The translations under genes were made by a program, and so were the position numbers. From the NCBI GenBank assembly GCA_905214315.1, contig CAJMLN010000002.1, positions 17,642-81,641 on the forward strand: DNA of 64,000 nt. The letters are read 5' to 3'. Below, one piece after another: positions 1 through 9,300 of this stretch (position 1 is the first letter of the stretch; each line of letters begins with the position of its first letter). A model generated the notes under the pieces. The model ran no database searches, was not told the origin of the DNA, and saw only the letters and a list, made by a program, of their open reading frames with translations. The stretch is from an uncultured bacterium. GTDB lineage: Bacteria > Bacillota > Clostridia > Christensenellales > QALW01.

Positions 1-2170
1 CCTCAATTGCGTTATAGATTACGCGATAGAGGCGGATATCAATTTTTTCATGCTCGGCCATAGCGCGTGCAGTGGAATCTGGGCGCACGTTAAAGCCGAT
101 AATAATGGCATTGGAGGCCTGTGCCAGAATCACGTCGGAATTAGTAATAGCGCCCACGCCGCCATGCAGGGCTACGACCTTGACTTCCTCGTTGGAGAGC
201 TTTTCAAGCGCCTGTTTTACCGCTTCCACGCTGCCCTGTACATCGGCTTTGATGATCAGGTTCAGCTGCTTCATTTCGCCCTCCTGGATCTGCGCGAACA
301 GATCGTCCAGCGAAGCTGCGGTTTTGGCCTTTGCCTGGGCGGATTTGATCTTTGCCCGCCGCTCCTCGGCTACCTGACGGGAAAGCTTATCATCCTCGGT
401 GGCATAGAGCTGATCGCCTGCTTCGGGAACCTCATTAAAGCCCAGAACCTCCACCGGGGTAGACGGCGGCGCTTCCTCCAGGCGCTCGCCCCGGTCGTTC
501 ATCATGGCGCGCACGCGGCCGAATACCGTACCGGCTACGATGGTATCGCCCACATGCAGCGTACCGTTCTGCACCAGCACTGTTGCCACGGGTCCTCTGC
601 CCTTATCCAGCTTGGCTTCGATAATAATTCCCTTGGCCATAACGGTGGGGTTGGCCTTATAGTCTTCTACCTCGGCCACCAGCAGGATCATCTCCAGAAG
701 CTTGTCGATGCCCTCCTTGGTGTAGGCGGAAACGGGAACTATGATGGTGTCGCCGCCCCAATCCTCGGGAACGAGTTCATGCTGCGTCAGCTCGGTTTTT
801 ACGCGCTCCGGATCGGCCGCGGGCTTATCCATTTTGTTAATGGCCACAATAATCGGCACCTCGGCCGCTTTGGCGTGGTTGATGGCCTCTATTGTCTGGG
901 GCATCACGCCGTCGTCTGCGGCGACTACGATGATCGCAATATCGGTAGACTGTGCGCCGCGGGCGCGCATCGAGGTAAACGCCTCGTGCCCCGGGGTATC
1001 GATAAAGGTGATTTTTTTCTCCCCATGGCTGATCTGGTACGCACCGATATGCTGGGTAATGCCGCCGGCCTCGCTGGCGGTTACATTGGCATGACGGATT
1101 GCGTCCAGCAGCGAGGTTTTTCCGTGGTCAACGTGTCCCATAATGGTAACCACGGGCGGTCTTGTGCTGTAGCCTTCGCCGGTCTGATCGGTATCGTCGG
1201 CGATATCAATGAGGGTATCCTCAAAGGTCTTAGTCAGCTTCTGCTCCAGCTCTATGCCGTATTCCATAGCCACCATCAAGGCGGTTTCATAGTCGATCTC
1301 CTGGTTCACAGTGGCCATAACGCCCATCAGGAACAGTTTTTTTACAATATCCGCTGCGGGCTTGCCTAGTTTTTCGGAAAGGTCTTTAATCAAAATCGTT
1401 TCGGTAGTCATAACCGCGCTTTCAATCACGATCGGCTCAATGGTCTTTTTGACCTCTTTCTTTTCCTTTTTGGGCTTTCTTACGCGGAAAAATTCTTCCT
1501 CCTCTGCGCCGGGCGCAGGCTGACGCCGGTCTCTTCTGGTATTCTTCGGCGTTTGTTCGGAATTTTCATGGTTTTTCCGGTACATTTTTTTATTCGGATC
1601 ATAATTGCTTACCCGTTCTTTTTCAGCAACAGGCATGGCGGGAGCCATTCCCGGGGTCCGCGGCTGCTGCGGGCGGGGCTTGCGCTGCTCACCGGCGGCG
1701 CCATCCTTATTGGCGCGGAACGGCGGCCGTCCCTGGGATGGCTGCGTACCGTCTTCCCGGCGCGGACGCGCCGTGTTATTTTGATAACCGCTGCTGGGGC
1801 GCTTGAAGCCGCGCTCTTCGGGCATTTTTGTTTCCTTTCGGGGCTGGTTTGCGGGGAGGGGGGATTTCTTTTCCTCTGCTTTGGGCTGTACGGCCGGCTC
1901 TTCCTGTACAGGGGCGGCCTGTGCGGCTTCCTCCTTTGCTGCTTCGGCCAGCGCTTCGGCTTCTTCCCGGGCTCGCTGCGCCTCATATTCGGCGCGGGCC
2001 TGCTCCTGCTCCGCCCTCTGCTGCGCGCGGCGTTCTTCCTCCGCTCTTGCCAAAATAGCGCTGTTCTTATCTGAAAGCGCTTTTTTCTGGGCCTCCAGCG
2101 TCTGCTGTGCCCTGGCTATTTTCTCAAGCAATTCGTTGCTCGCCTTTTGAATGTCTGCTGCTTTGCTCAT
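1..2170 (-). CDS. infB: Translation initiation factor IF-2 (partial, C-terminus outside window)
   Basis: IF-2 is the GTPase that brings initiator fMet-tRNA to the 30S subunit and promotes subunit joining. About 723 residues are visible and the C-terminal tRNA-binding part runs off the left edge. The N-terminal third is a charged, low-complexity, Ala/Glu/Arg/Pro-rich linker typical of Gram-positive IF-2. It is followed by an IF2_N-like segment and the GTPase domain, with G1 GHVDHGKT near residue 345, G3 DTPGHEAF, and G4 NKMD near residue 445. The ATG at 2170 overlaps the ylxQ stop as ATGA, so translation is probably coupled. It is the last visible gene of the rimP-nusA-ylxR-ylxQ-infB operon, an order common in Bacillota. 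Identification is secure. Confidence 0.97.
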   Translation of the reverse strand, partial: MSKAADIQKASNELLEKIARAQQTLEAQKKALSDKNSAILARAEEERRAQQRAEQEQARAEYEAQRAREEAEALAEAAKEEAAQAAPVQEEPAVQPKAEEKKSPLPANQPRKETKMPEERGFKRPSSGYQNNTARPRREDGTQPSQGRPPFRANKDGAAGEQRKPRPQQPRTPGMAPAMPVAEKERVSNYDPNKKMYRKNHENSEQTPKNTRRDRRQPAPGAEEEEFFRVRKPKKEKKEVKKTIEPIVIESAVMTTETILIKDLSEKLGKPAADIVKKLFLMGVMATVNQEIDYETALMVAMEYGIELEQKLTKTFEDTLIDIADDTDQTGEGYSTRPPVVTIMGHVDHGKTSLLDAIRHANVTASEAGGITQHIGAYQISHGEKKITFIDTPGHEAFTSMRARGAQSTDIAIIVVAADDGVMPQTIEAINHAKAAEVPIIVAINKMDKPAADPERVKTELTQHELVPEDWGGDTIIVPVSAYTKEGIDKLLEMILLVAEVEDYKANPTVMAKGIIIEAKLDKGRGPVATVLVQNGTLHVGDTIVAGTVFGRVRAMMNDRGERLEEAPPSTPVEVLGFNEVPEAGDQLYATEDDKLSRQVAEERRAKIKSAQAKAKTAASLDDLFAQIQEGEMKQLNLIIKADVQGSVEAVKQALEKLSNEEVKVVALHGGVGAITNSDVILAQASNAIIIGFNVRPDSTARAMAEHEKIDIRLYRVIYNAIE

Positions 2171-2499
2171 TTTTTAACCCCCAAATTCAGGTTGATCTCA
2201 TTTATGATTGCATCGGCAAACTGCTTGCCGGTAATGCAAACTGCCTTGCGCTCGGGCTTGCCGATGGCCGCTCCAAGCCGGTCGTCATCCAGCTGATACA
2301 CCGGCACGCCTCTGAATAGAGCCAAATCGGCATAGTGCTTCAGCGTGTTTGGCGAAACCGCCGCCGAAAGCAATACCACCAGTGCTTCCTTGCTTTTAAT
2401 GGCGTTTTCGCAGCCCTGCGCGCCGGAGACCAGCTGCCGCGTTTTAGCGGCAAAGCCCACAAAGGTCATCAGCCGCGCGCCGTTTTTTATTTTATCCAT
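2167..2499 (-). CDS. ylxQ: L7Ae/L30e-family ribosomal-like protein YlxQ
   Basis: This is a small (110 aa) L7Ae/L30e-fold protein. Family members bind kink-turn RNA, and YlxQ itself is a ribosome-associated protein of unclear role. The ATG at 2499 is preferred over the upstream in-frame start at 2568 because it begins the conserved fold ([19 protein letters not shown]) and overlaps the ylxR stop by 8 bp. Visible family signatures include the early FVGFAAK, the [12 protein letters not shown] strand-turn, and the [19 protein letters not shown] region typical of L7Ae proteins. It is flanked by ylxR and infB in the classical order, with overlaps on both sides. Family assignment is firm; the function in this organism is inferred. 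Confidence 0.9.
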   Translation of the reverse strand: MDKIKNGARLMTFVGFAAKTRQLVSGAQGCENAIKSKEALVVLLSAAVSPNTLKHYADLALFRGVPVYQLDDDRLGAAIGKPERKAVCITGKQFADAIINEINLNLGVKK

Positions 2500-2755
2500 T
2501 AATCTCCTTTTCCAGTGCCTGAAAGACCTCGTCACCCACAGCGGCGTCAAACGCGCGGGAAAGCGCACGGGTTTTGATGCTTTGTTTTAAGCATTCGGCA
2601 TTGCGGCACAGATAGGCGCCGCGGCCGGAGGCTTTGCCGGTTGTATCCAGCCTAATTTCGCCCTCAGGTGTGCGGATGACGCGCACCAGTTCGCGCTTGG
2701 GCTTCATTTCCCGGCATCCTAAGCACATGCGCATCGGTGTTTTTTTCGTTTTCAC
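2492..2755 (-). CDS. ylxR: YlxR/RnpM RNA-binding protein (DUF448)
   Basis: This is an 87-residue basic protein of the YlxR family, a nucleic-acid-binding fold described in Bacillus subtilis as a modulator of RNase P. The N-terminal RMCLGCREMKPKRELVRVIR block and the GRGAYLC motif around residues 45-51 are diagnostic. Translation starts at a GTG (2755-2753) that overlaps the nusA stop as GTGA. The 3' end overlaps ylxQ by 8 bp. The position between nusA and ylxQ matches the conserved gene order of the operon. An RNase P role is family knowledge, not shown by the sequence. Confidence 0.92.
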   Translation of the reverse strand: MKTKKTPMRMCLGCREMKPKRELVRVIRTPEGEIRLDTTGKASGRGAYLCRNAECLKQSIKTRALSRAFDAAVGDEVFQALEKEING

Positions 2756-3822
2756 TTGTCCCCCGCCTCTTCTAGGCCCTCTGCCTGACTCTGTGATTTG
2801 ATATCAATATTCCAGCCTGTCAGCCGGGCGGTAAGCATGGCGTTCTGCCCCTTTTTGCCGATGGCCAGGGAAAGCTGATTATCCGGCACAATGACGGTAG
2901 CCTTCTTTTTGGCCTCGCCCTCTTCGATTTTTACCAGCAGAACCTTGGAGGGGCTTAATGCGTTGGCGATATAGGTTACCGGATCGTCGCACCATTTGAT
3001 GATATCGATTTTTTCATCGTTGATTTCGCTTACAATGTTGGCCACGCGCGTGCCCTTGGGGCCTACGCACGCGCCTAAAGGATCTACGTTCGGATCCTCG
3101 CTGTATACGGCGATTTTGGTTCGGGAGCCGGCATCGCGCGCGATTGCTTTAATAATAACAACGCCCTGGGCAATTTCGGGCACTTCCAGCTCAAACAGCC
3201 GCTTGATCAGCTGCGGATGTGTGCGCGAAACGGTAATGGTAGTGCCGTACTGCACCTTTTTTACCTCGGAAACATATACCTTTAAGCGCATACCGGGCAC
3301 GTAGTGCTCGCCCTCAATTTGTTCCTTGGGGGGAATTACGCCCTCTAATTTGCCCAGCTCTACATAGACGTAGCCGTTTTCCACCCGCTGTACCACGGCG
3401 GTAAGCAGTTCGTTTTGCTTGTCGGCATATTCGCTGTATACCTGGCCCTTTTCTGCTTCGCGCAGGCGCTGGGTGATTACCTGACGCGCCGTCTGCGCGC
3501 CGATACGGCCGTAATCCTCGGGGGTATCCTCCACTTCAACTTTATCGCCCACCACGGCGCCGGGCAGCAGCTCCTGCGCGTCCTCTACGGAAATTTCCAG
3601 AAGATTATCGTATACATCCTCCACTACCGTTTTTACAATGTAGCAGCGCACGTCGCCGGTTTCTCTGTCCATGTGGGCCACAAGCGTTGCCGCGTCGCTG
3701 AATTCCCGCACTTTTTTATAGGCCGATACCATGGCAAGCTCAATGGCCTCATAGAGCATTTCTGCGTTGATGCCCTTTTCACTCTCCAGCATTTTAATCG
3801 CGCTGATCAATTCTGAATTCAT
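2752..3822 (-). CDS. nusA: Transcription termination/antitermination factor NusA
   Basis: NusA binds RNA polymerase and nascent RNA to modulate pausing, termination and antitermination. The product is about 356 aa, the short Gram-positive form without C-terminal acidic repeats. An N-terminal RNAP-binding domain (about 1-125) is followed by an S1 domain (about 130-195) and two KH domains. KH1 carries the GPKG loop in the ACVGPKGTRV segment and KH2 the GKKG loop in LAIGKKGQNA. I start at the ATG at 3822, which lies 7 nt after a GGAGG; the ATG at 3834 would consume that ribosome binding site. It is 15 nt downstream of rimP and overlaps ylxR. Confidence 0.96.
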   Translation of the reverse strand: MNSELISAIKMLESEKGINAEMLYEAIELAMVSAYKKVREFSDAATLVAHMDRETGDVRCYIVKTVVEDVYDNLLEISVEDAQELLPGAVVGDKVEVEDTPEDYGRIGAQTARQVITQRLREAEKGQVYSEYADKQNELLTAVVQRVENGYVYVELGKLEGVIPPKEQIEGEHYVPGMRLKVYVSEVKKVQYGTTITVSRTHPQLIKRLFELEVPEIAQGVVIIKAIARDAGSRTKIAVYSEDPNVDPLGACVGPKGTRVANIVSEINDEKIDIIKWCDDPVTYIANALSPSKVLLVKIEEGEAKKKATVIVPDNQLSLAIGKKGQNAMLTARLTGWNIDIKSQSQAEGLEEAGDK

Positions 3823-3837
3823 TTCTTCCTCCATTTT

Positions 3838-4296
3838 TCAGAAGCCTATATAAGGTCTGATGCAATTTAAATTATTTCTCTTTACCGTCATAACGCCGTC
3901 CGCGTGTTCTATTACAACGGCTTCGTCGTCAAACGTTTTCAGCACGCCGATGAATTTCTTTTTTTTGCCCTCTTCAGGTTTTTTCAGGCGAAGCTCTATT
4001 TCTTTACCGATATTGCGTTCAAAATCCCGGTCAGTTTTCAGGGGACGGTCTCCCCAGGTGCTTACGCACAGGCAGTAGGGAGCACCGCCGGTGGGATCGG
4101 CTGCCTCCACGGCCTCGTCAATGGCGCGGGAAACGGCCTCGCAGTCGTCAATAGTCACGCCAGGCTCGCGGCAGATATAAAAATTAAGGCACATCTGTCC
4201 GGCCTCACGCGCGTATTCCACATCGGCCATTTCAAAGCCCATAGCCTCAATGATTTTTTGTGCGGCGTTCCCGGCAAGCTCGGCAGCTTTTGGCAT
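3838..4296 (-). CDS. rimP: Ribosome maturation factor RimP
   Basis: RimP assists late assembly of the 30S subunit. The 152-residue length is normal. An N-terminal RimP domain (about 1-80) is followed by an Sm-like C-terminal domain. The family hallmark around the domain junction reads CVSTWGDRPLKTDRDF, which corresponds to the usual VSSPGLDRPL block but is one residue shorter and lacks the SPG. The ATG at 4296 has a GGAGG-type ribosome binding site. It is the first gene of the operon, downstream of a consensus promoter and a short strong hairpin in the leader. Confidence 0.95.
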   Translation of the reverse strand: MPKAAELAGNAAQKIIEAMGFEMADVEYAREAGQMCLNFYICREPGVTIDDCEAVSRAIDEAVEAADPTGGAPYCLCVSTWGDRPLKTDRDFERNIGKEIELRLKKPEEGKKKKFIGVLKTFDDEAVVIEHADGVMTVKRNNLNCIRPYIGF

Positions 4297-4318
4297 AAAG
4301 CCCCTCCTTCAAAAATGA

Positions 4319-4341
4319 AGAGTGGGATATTCGCCCACTCT
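4319..4341 (-). ncRNA. Leader hairpin upstream of rimP (rimP-leader-like element)
   Basis: An 8-bp perfect stem (AGAGTGGG with CCCACTCT, loop of 7) sits in the 5' leader between the promoter and the rimP ribosome binding site. Bacillota and Clostridia often carry a similar short AGAGTGGG-type hairpin before rimP, catalogued as a putative attenuator called the rimP leader. No clear U-run follows the stem here, so attenuation is an inference. It could instead be an RNA-stability or protein-binding site. Confidence 0.6.
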
Positions 4342-4363
4342 CGCAAGAACTATTGTGTGTATT

Positions 4364-4392
4364 ATGATACCATACACCCTAAAAAATTGCAA
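4364..4392 (-). promoter_or_regulatory. Promoter of rimP-nusA-ylxR-ylxQ-infB
   Basis: On the minus strand, -35 TTGCAA (4392-4387) and -10 TATCAT (4369-4364) are separated by exactly 17 bp. This places the start site about 60 nt before the rimP start codon and upstream of the leader hairpin. Confidence 0.7.
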
Positions 4393-4554
4393 ACATTATT
4401 TTAAATATATTTTGTATTTTTACGCCGGCTTTATACAAATAAATGTTTTTTATCTGTTTTTATAAAAAACGCGCTTTTTGTAAACAACATTTTTTCCTTT
4501 GTTTTGCCGGAATCGATGAAACGCTTTCTGCTCTAAAAGCAGCGCATTTTGCTT

Positions 4555-6240
4555 TTACGCAGCAGGCTGAAGGAGGATATTGTCGATTTTGACGTCTTCC
4601 CATCCCTTTGCGGCGGGATCGTAATACACCGTTACCGGTTTTTCCGGTGTTGCGCCGAACGTAAAACGGTCAAGTCCCTCCGGCATATCGCCTGCAAACG
4701 TCACGCTCTTTAAACCGGAGCATCCTTCAAAAGCCATGTCTCCGAGCCTTTTCAAGCTCTTGGGAAAGGTTACGGTCTCCAGCGCGGTACAGGCATAAAA
4801 CATGCTGTTCCCCAACGAGGTAACGCCTTCCTCCAGAATAAGCGAGGTCAGGGCCGTATTTCCCGCAAAATGCCCGTGGCCGGTATCGCCCCAGCTTTCG
4901 ATATTGCCGGTTATGCGTACCTCCTCCAGTGCCAAACAGTAGTGAAAAGCCTGAACGTCAATCGTTTTAACCGTTTCCGGAATCGTGATCCTTTTCAATC
5001 CGGAATACGCAAAGGCGTGAACGCCTATGGATTCCACGCTCTCAGGAATTTCAATTTCCTCCAGCGCCGGGCAGTAGCTGAAGGCGCCGTAGCTGATCGT
5101 TTTGATACCATTCTGTAAATGCACTGTTTTCAATGTTTTGCAATCCCTAAACGCGTAGGAATAATCGACGATAGCCGCCGGAATCGTTACCTCTTCTATT
5201 TGGCTTTCACTGAAGACGGATGCTTCTATTCTGACGGGGAACCCATCGATTTTATCCGGAAGAACGAGGCTGCTGTCGGATCCGGTATACTTTGTGATAA
5301 CCGCAATGTCTTTTATTATTTCATATTCAAAATCTCCCTCGATTTTTGCGGTGGGAATGGGCACCGGCTCATCGTTTCCGGTGCCGATAGGCCTGAAAAC
5401 CAAATCCTCGATTTCCGTATTCTCCCATCCTTTGGCCGCGGGATCATAGTATACGACGACCGGCTTTTTTGGCTCGGCATTCAGCGTATAGCCTTGCAGA
5501 GCTTCCGGCTTATCGCCTAAAAACGTTACGCTTTGCATCGAAGAACATCCGGAAAACGCCGAAGCACCAAGGTTCGTCAGGCTCCGGGGAAAGGTTACGC
5601 TCTCCAGCGCGGTACAGCTGATAAAGGAATACGGGCCTATTTGGGTAACGCCTTCGTCTAAAATGACGGTGGTCAGGGCGGGATTTCCCGCGAACTGTCT
5701 GTCAAACAGCCAGTTTTGTATATCGCCTGTAAGATGTACCTCCTCCAGATTGGGGCAGCTATAAAATGCATAGCCCTCAAGTGTTTGGAGCTTTTTGGGC
5801 AGTTTAACCTTTTTCAGGCCGGAAAAAGCGAAGGCATTTGTACCTATTTTTTCTATGCTCTCAGGAATTTCGATTTCCTCAAGCGCGGCGCATGCGTAGA
5901 ATGCGTAACTATCAATCAGCTTTAACCCTTTTTGTAAATGGACTGTTTTTAAGGTGTTACATTCTAAAAAAGCACCGCTATATTCCTGAACGGAAGCCGG
6001 AACGGTCACCTCTTCTACATTGCTTTGGGTAAAAGCGTTTTCCCCGATGGTGCGGACCGGAAGCCCCTCGATTTTATCGGGAATGACAACGCTGGTATCG
6101 GAGCCGGTATATTGGGTGATGGTTACGGTGTTTTCGATGATTTCATATGTAAAATCACTGGCCGGGTTTGCACGGGGACTGCAGCTGACGCCGGAGAGAA
6201 TAAAGACGGCGAGCAGGAAAGAGGCGAATAGCTTTTTCAT
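4555..6240 (-). CDS. BspA-type leucine-rich-repeat lipoprotein, internally duplicated
   Basis: This is a 561-residue predicted lipoprotein. An N-terminal hydrophobic segment ends in a lipobox-like LSGVSC with the acceptor Cys at residue 20. The rest consists of BspA-type (LRR_5) repeats recognisable by recurring patterns such as LEEIEIPESIEKIG, LKKVKLPKKL and ALESVTFPRSL. The protein is a tandem duplication: residues about 28-290 and 300-560 each begin with an EYEII..TKYTGSD segment followed by PDKI.G.PVR and end with a VVYYDPAAKGWE motif. Such proteins are surface-exposed and commonly mediate binding to host or other cells. The specific ligand cannot be told. The gene has its own consensus promoter and an AAGGAG ribosome binding site. 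Confidence 0.88.
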   Translation of the reverse strand: MKKLFASFLLAVFILSGVSCSPRANPASDFTYEIIENTVTITQYTGSDTSVVIPDKIEGLPVRTIGENAFTQSNVEEVTVPASVQEYSGAFLECNTLKTVHLQKGLKLIDSYAFYACAALEEIEIPESIEKIGTNAFAFSGLKKVKLPKKLQTLEGYAFYSCPNLEEVHLTGDIQNWLFDRQFAGNPALTTVILDEGVTQIGPYSFISCTALESVTFPRSLTNLGASAFSGCSSMQSVTFLGDKPEALQGYTLNAEPKKPVVVYYDPAAKGWENTEIEDLVFRPIGTGNDEPVPIPTAKIEGDFEYEIIKDIAVITKYTGSDSSLVLPDKIDGFPVRIEASVFSESQIEEVTIPAAIVDYSYAFRDCKTLKTVHLQNGIKTISYGAFSYCPALEEIEIPESVESIGVHAFAYSGLKRITIPETVKTIDVQAFHYCLALEEVRITGNIESWGDTGHGHFAGNTALTSLILEEGVTSLGNSMFYACTALETVTFPKSLKRLGDMAFEGCSGLKSVTFAGDMPEGLDRFTFGATPEKPVTVYYDPAAKGWEDVKIDNILLQPAA

Positions 6241-6270
6241 AAAAACAGACTCCTTATACGAGTTGACAGT

Positions 6271-6299
6271 ATCATACGATAAAATCGTTGTACAGTCAA
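6271..6299 (-). promoter_or_regulatory. Promoter of the LRR lipoprotein gene
   Basis: On the minus strand, -35 TTGACT (6299-6294) and -10 TATGAT (6276-6271) lie 17 bp apart, about 25 nt upstream of the ribosome binding site. Confidence 0.72.
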
Positions 6300-6340
6300 C
6301 AAAAACATTTTAAATGTAGTAAAACTTAAAAATTTACTGC

Positions 6341-6374
6341 ATAAAAAATAAACCGGAAGGTGTCCGGTTTATTT
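6341..6374 (-). terminator. Intrinsic terminator downstream of polC
   Basis: Read on the minus strand, an AT-flanked 11-bp stem (TAAACCGGA with TCCGGTTTA, 5-nt loop) runs into a T-rich tract. It sits 13 nt after the polC stop codon. Confidence 0.8.
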
Positions 6375-6386
6375 TCAGGTTATCTG

Positions 6387-9300
6387 TCAGATGGCGTCAA
6401 ACAGGCTGATCTGCTGGCTTTTGGGAAGATCGCGCAGGCAGCCGCAGGACTCCAACGCCTGCAGAAGCGTGCTGGAGAGCTTGGTGCGGGAAAGCAGGTC
6501 GTCCTGGGATTTAAACGGTTCCTCTTTCCGTGCCTCCACAATGGAATAGGCGGCCGTTTCGCCCAGCCCCGGCACTGCGTTCAGCGGTGGCCGGATCCGG
6601 TTATCGTCTGTTACGGTAAAGTTCAGCGCCTGAGATTCGTAAATATCGATATCCGCAAATTCGATGCCGCGCATCTTCATCTCCAGCGCCATTTCCAGCA
6701 TGACGAGGATTCCCTTTTCCCGCGGATTCAGATTGGAACGGGAGTGATAATCTTCTATCAGCCGCTTCAGCTGCTGGGGTGAATCCTTGGCCACGCTGAT
6801 TTCAAAATCGTCGGCCCGCACGGTAAAATAGGTGGCGTAGTACTGGTGGGGCTTGTACACCTTGAACCAGGCGATACGGATGGCCATGGTTACGTATGCC
6901 GCGGCGTGAGCCTTGGGGAACATGTATTTGATTTTGTGGCAGGAATCGATAAACCATTCGGGAATGCCGTGCTCGCGGATGGCCTGCTCGTTTTCCGGCG
7001 GAAGGCCCTTCCCCTTGCGCACCAGCTCCATGGTTTTAAAGGACATCAGCGCGTCGCAGCCCTTTTGGATCAGGGTATTCATAATATCCTCACGGGTACA
7101 GATGCATTCGCCGATGGCGGCGGTGCCGCTGTCGATCAGCTCTTCGGCGTTGCCGGTCCATACGTCGGTGCCGTGGGAAAGTCCGGAGATTTTAATCAAG
7201 TCTGAAAATGTTTTGGGCTTGGTCTTTACCAGCATTTTGCGGGTAAAGGCTGTGCCGAATTCGGGGATGCCGAAGGTGCCCACGGGGGAGCCGATGTCCT
7301 CCTCGGTCACCCCTAAGGACCTGGTGGAAAGAAACAGGTCCATGACCTTGGGGTCATCCAGCGGAACGTCCTTTTTGGCGTCGATTCCCGTAAGGTCCTC
7401 CAGCATACGGATAACCGTGGGATCGTCGTGGCCGAGAATATCGGCCTTTAAAATCGTATCGTGCAGCGATTCAAAGGTAAAATGCGTGGTAATAATGCCT
7501 TTTTCCGGATCGTTGGCCGGATACTGCAGGGGTGTGAACTCGTTGATATCATAGGCCTTGGGAAGGATAACCACGCCGCCGGCATGCTGGCCCGTGGTGC
7601 GCTTGACCTCGATGCAGCCGTTTGCCAGGCGCAGAACCTCCGCCATGCGCGGCTTGCCCAGGCCGTATTCCTCGCAGTATTTTTTTGTGTAGCCGATGGC
7701 GGTTTTATCGGCCACGCCGCCGATGGTGCCGGCGCGGAACACGTACTTTTCCCCAAAAAGCTCTTCAATATATTTATGCACTACCGGCTGATACACGCCG
7801 GAAAAGTTCAGGTCGATATCAGGCACCTTGTCGCCGTCAAAGCCCATGAACACTTCAAAGGGAATGTTAAAGCCCAGCCGCAGCAGCTCGGCGCCGCATT
7901 TGGGACACTTGGCTTTGGGCAGGTCGATGCCGCAGTCGTATTTCGTCAGGTCGATATTAAAATCGGAATACTGGCACGCGGGGCAAACATAATGAGGGGT
8001 AAGGGGGTTTACCTCGGTAATATTGGCCATGGTGGCCGCAAAGGAGGAGCCCACGCTGCCCCGGGACCCTACCAGATAGCCGTCGGAAAGCGATTTCTTT
8101 ACCACCTTGTGGGCGATTAGGTACAGCACCGCGTAGCCGTGCTTGATGATGGCCGTCAGCTCTTTCTCCAGCCGCTTAGCCACGATTTCCGGCAGGGGAT
8201 CGCCGTAGAGCGCCTTGGCGTTGGATTCGCACATTTCGCGCAGCTCTTCCTCGGCGTTGTCCATCTCGGGCGTATAGAGGTGATCGCGGGGGAAGGACTC
8301 CATTTTTTCGCACTGATTGGCGATCATCCGCGGATTTTTTACCACGATTTCATAGCGCTTGTCCTCGGGAAGGTAGTAGAATTCATCCAGCATTTCCTGC
8401 GTGGTGCGGTAATACAGCGGCGGCTGGATATTGGCCTCAGGATATCCCTCGGCGCATTGGATGATGCTGCGGAACACAGCGTCACGCGGCAGAAGGTAAT
8501 GCACGTCGCCCGTGGCAATGACGGGCTTATTGAGTCTTTCGCCCAGCTCAATGATCTTTTTGTTCAGCTCGATCAGATGCTCAGTATCCCTTACCGCGCC
8601 TTCGCGCACCAGAAACTCGTTGTTGCCTAAGGGCTGCACTTCTAAATAGTCATAAAACCGGGCAATCTGCTCCAATTTCTGGTCCGACGCACCGCGGATC
8701 ATGGCCCGGTACAGCTCGCCGGCCTCACAGGCCGAGGCAATCAGCAGCCCCTCCCGATGCTCCTGCAAAAGCGACCGCGGAATCTGCGGCCGTTTGCGGC
8801 GCAGATGGTGAAGGTGCGATTCGGTGATCAGGGAATAGAGATTAAACAATCCCTTTTTATTTTTGGCGTAAATGATAATATGATAGCTGTCGCCGTTATC
8901 GGTGGACATCAGCCTGTTCAGCTCTCCGACGGTGTGAGCCTGCTTTTCCTCCAGCAGCTCCAGCAGCCTGCGGAGTACCGCCGCGGTGATCTCGGCCTCC
9001 TTTAGGGCATTGGTGATCAGCCCGGTTTTGATCTCCAGCGCGTCGCAGACCTTATTGAATTTTCCGCTTTTGATGTTGGGAATCAGCTCGCGGGAGAGCC
9101 GAAGCGTATCGATGCTGGGATAATCAATTTCCATCCCCGCGGCAGCGCCCTGTGTGCGCAGAAACGCCATAGAAGCGCCTGCGCCGTGGCTTACCAGCAC
9201 GCAGCCGGCGGCATATTCGGCAAATGCCGTCATTACAGCCCCGATATCCGGAGCGGAATCCAGGCTTGCCATTGAAATATTTGCCTCTTCCAGGATTTTT

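Noticed and set aside
50..1369. Plus-strand open frame of 439 codons opposite infB
   Set aside because: It is the antisense of the conserved IF-2 GTPase domain.
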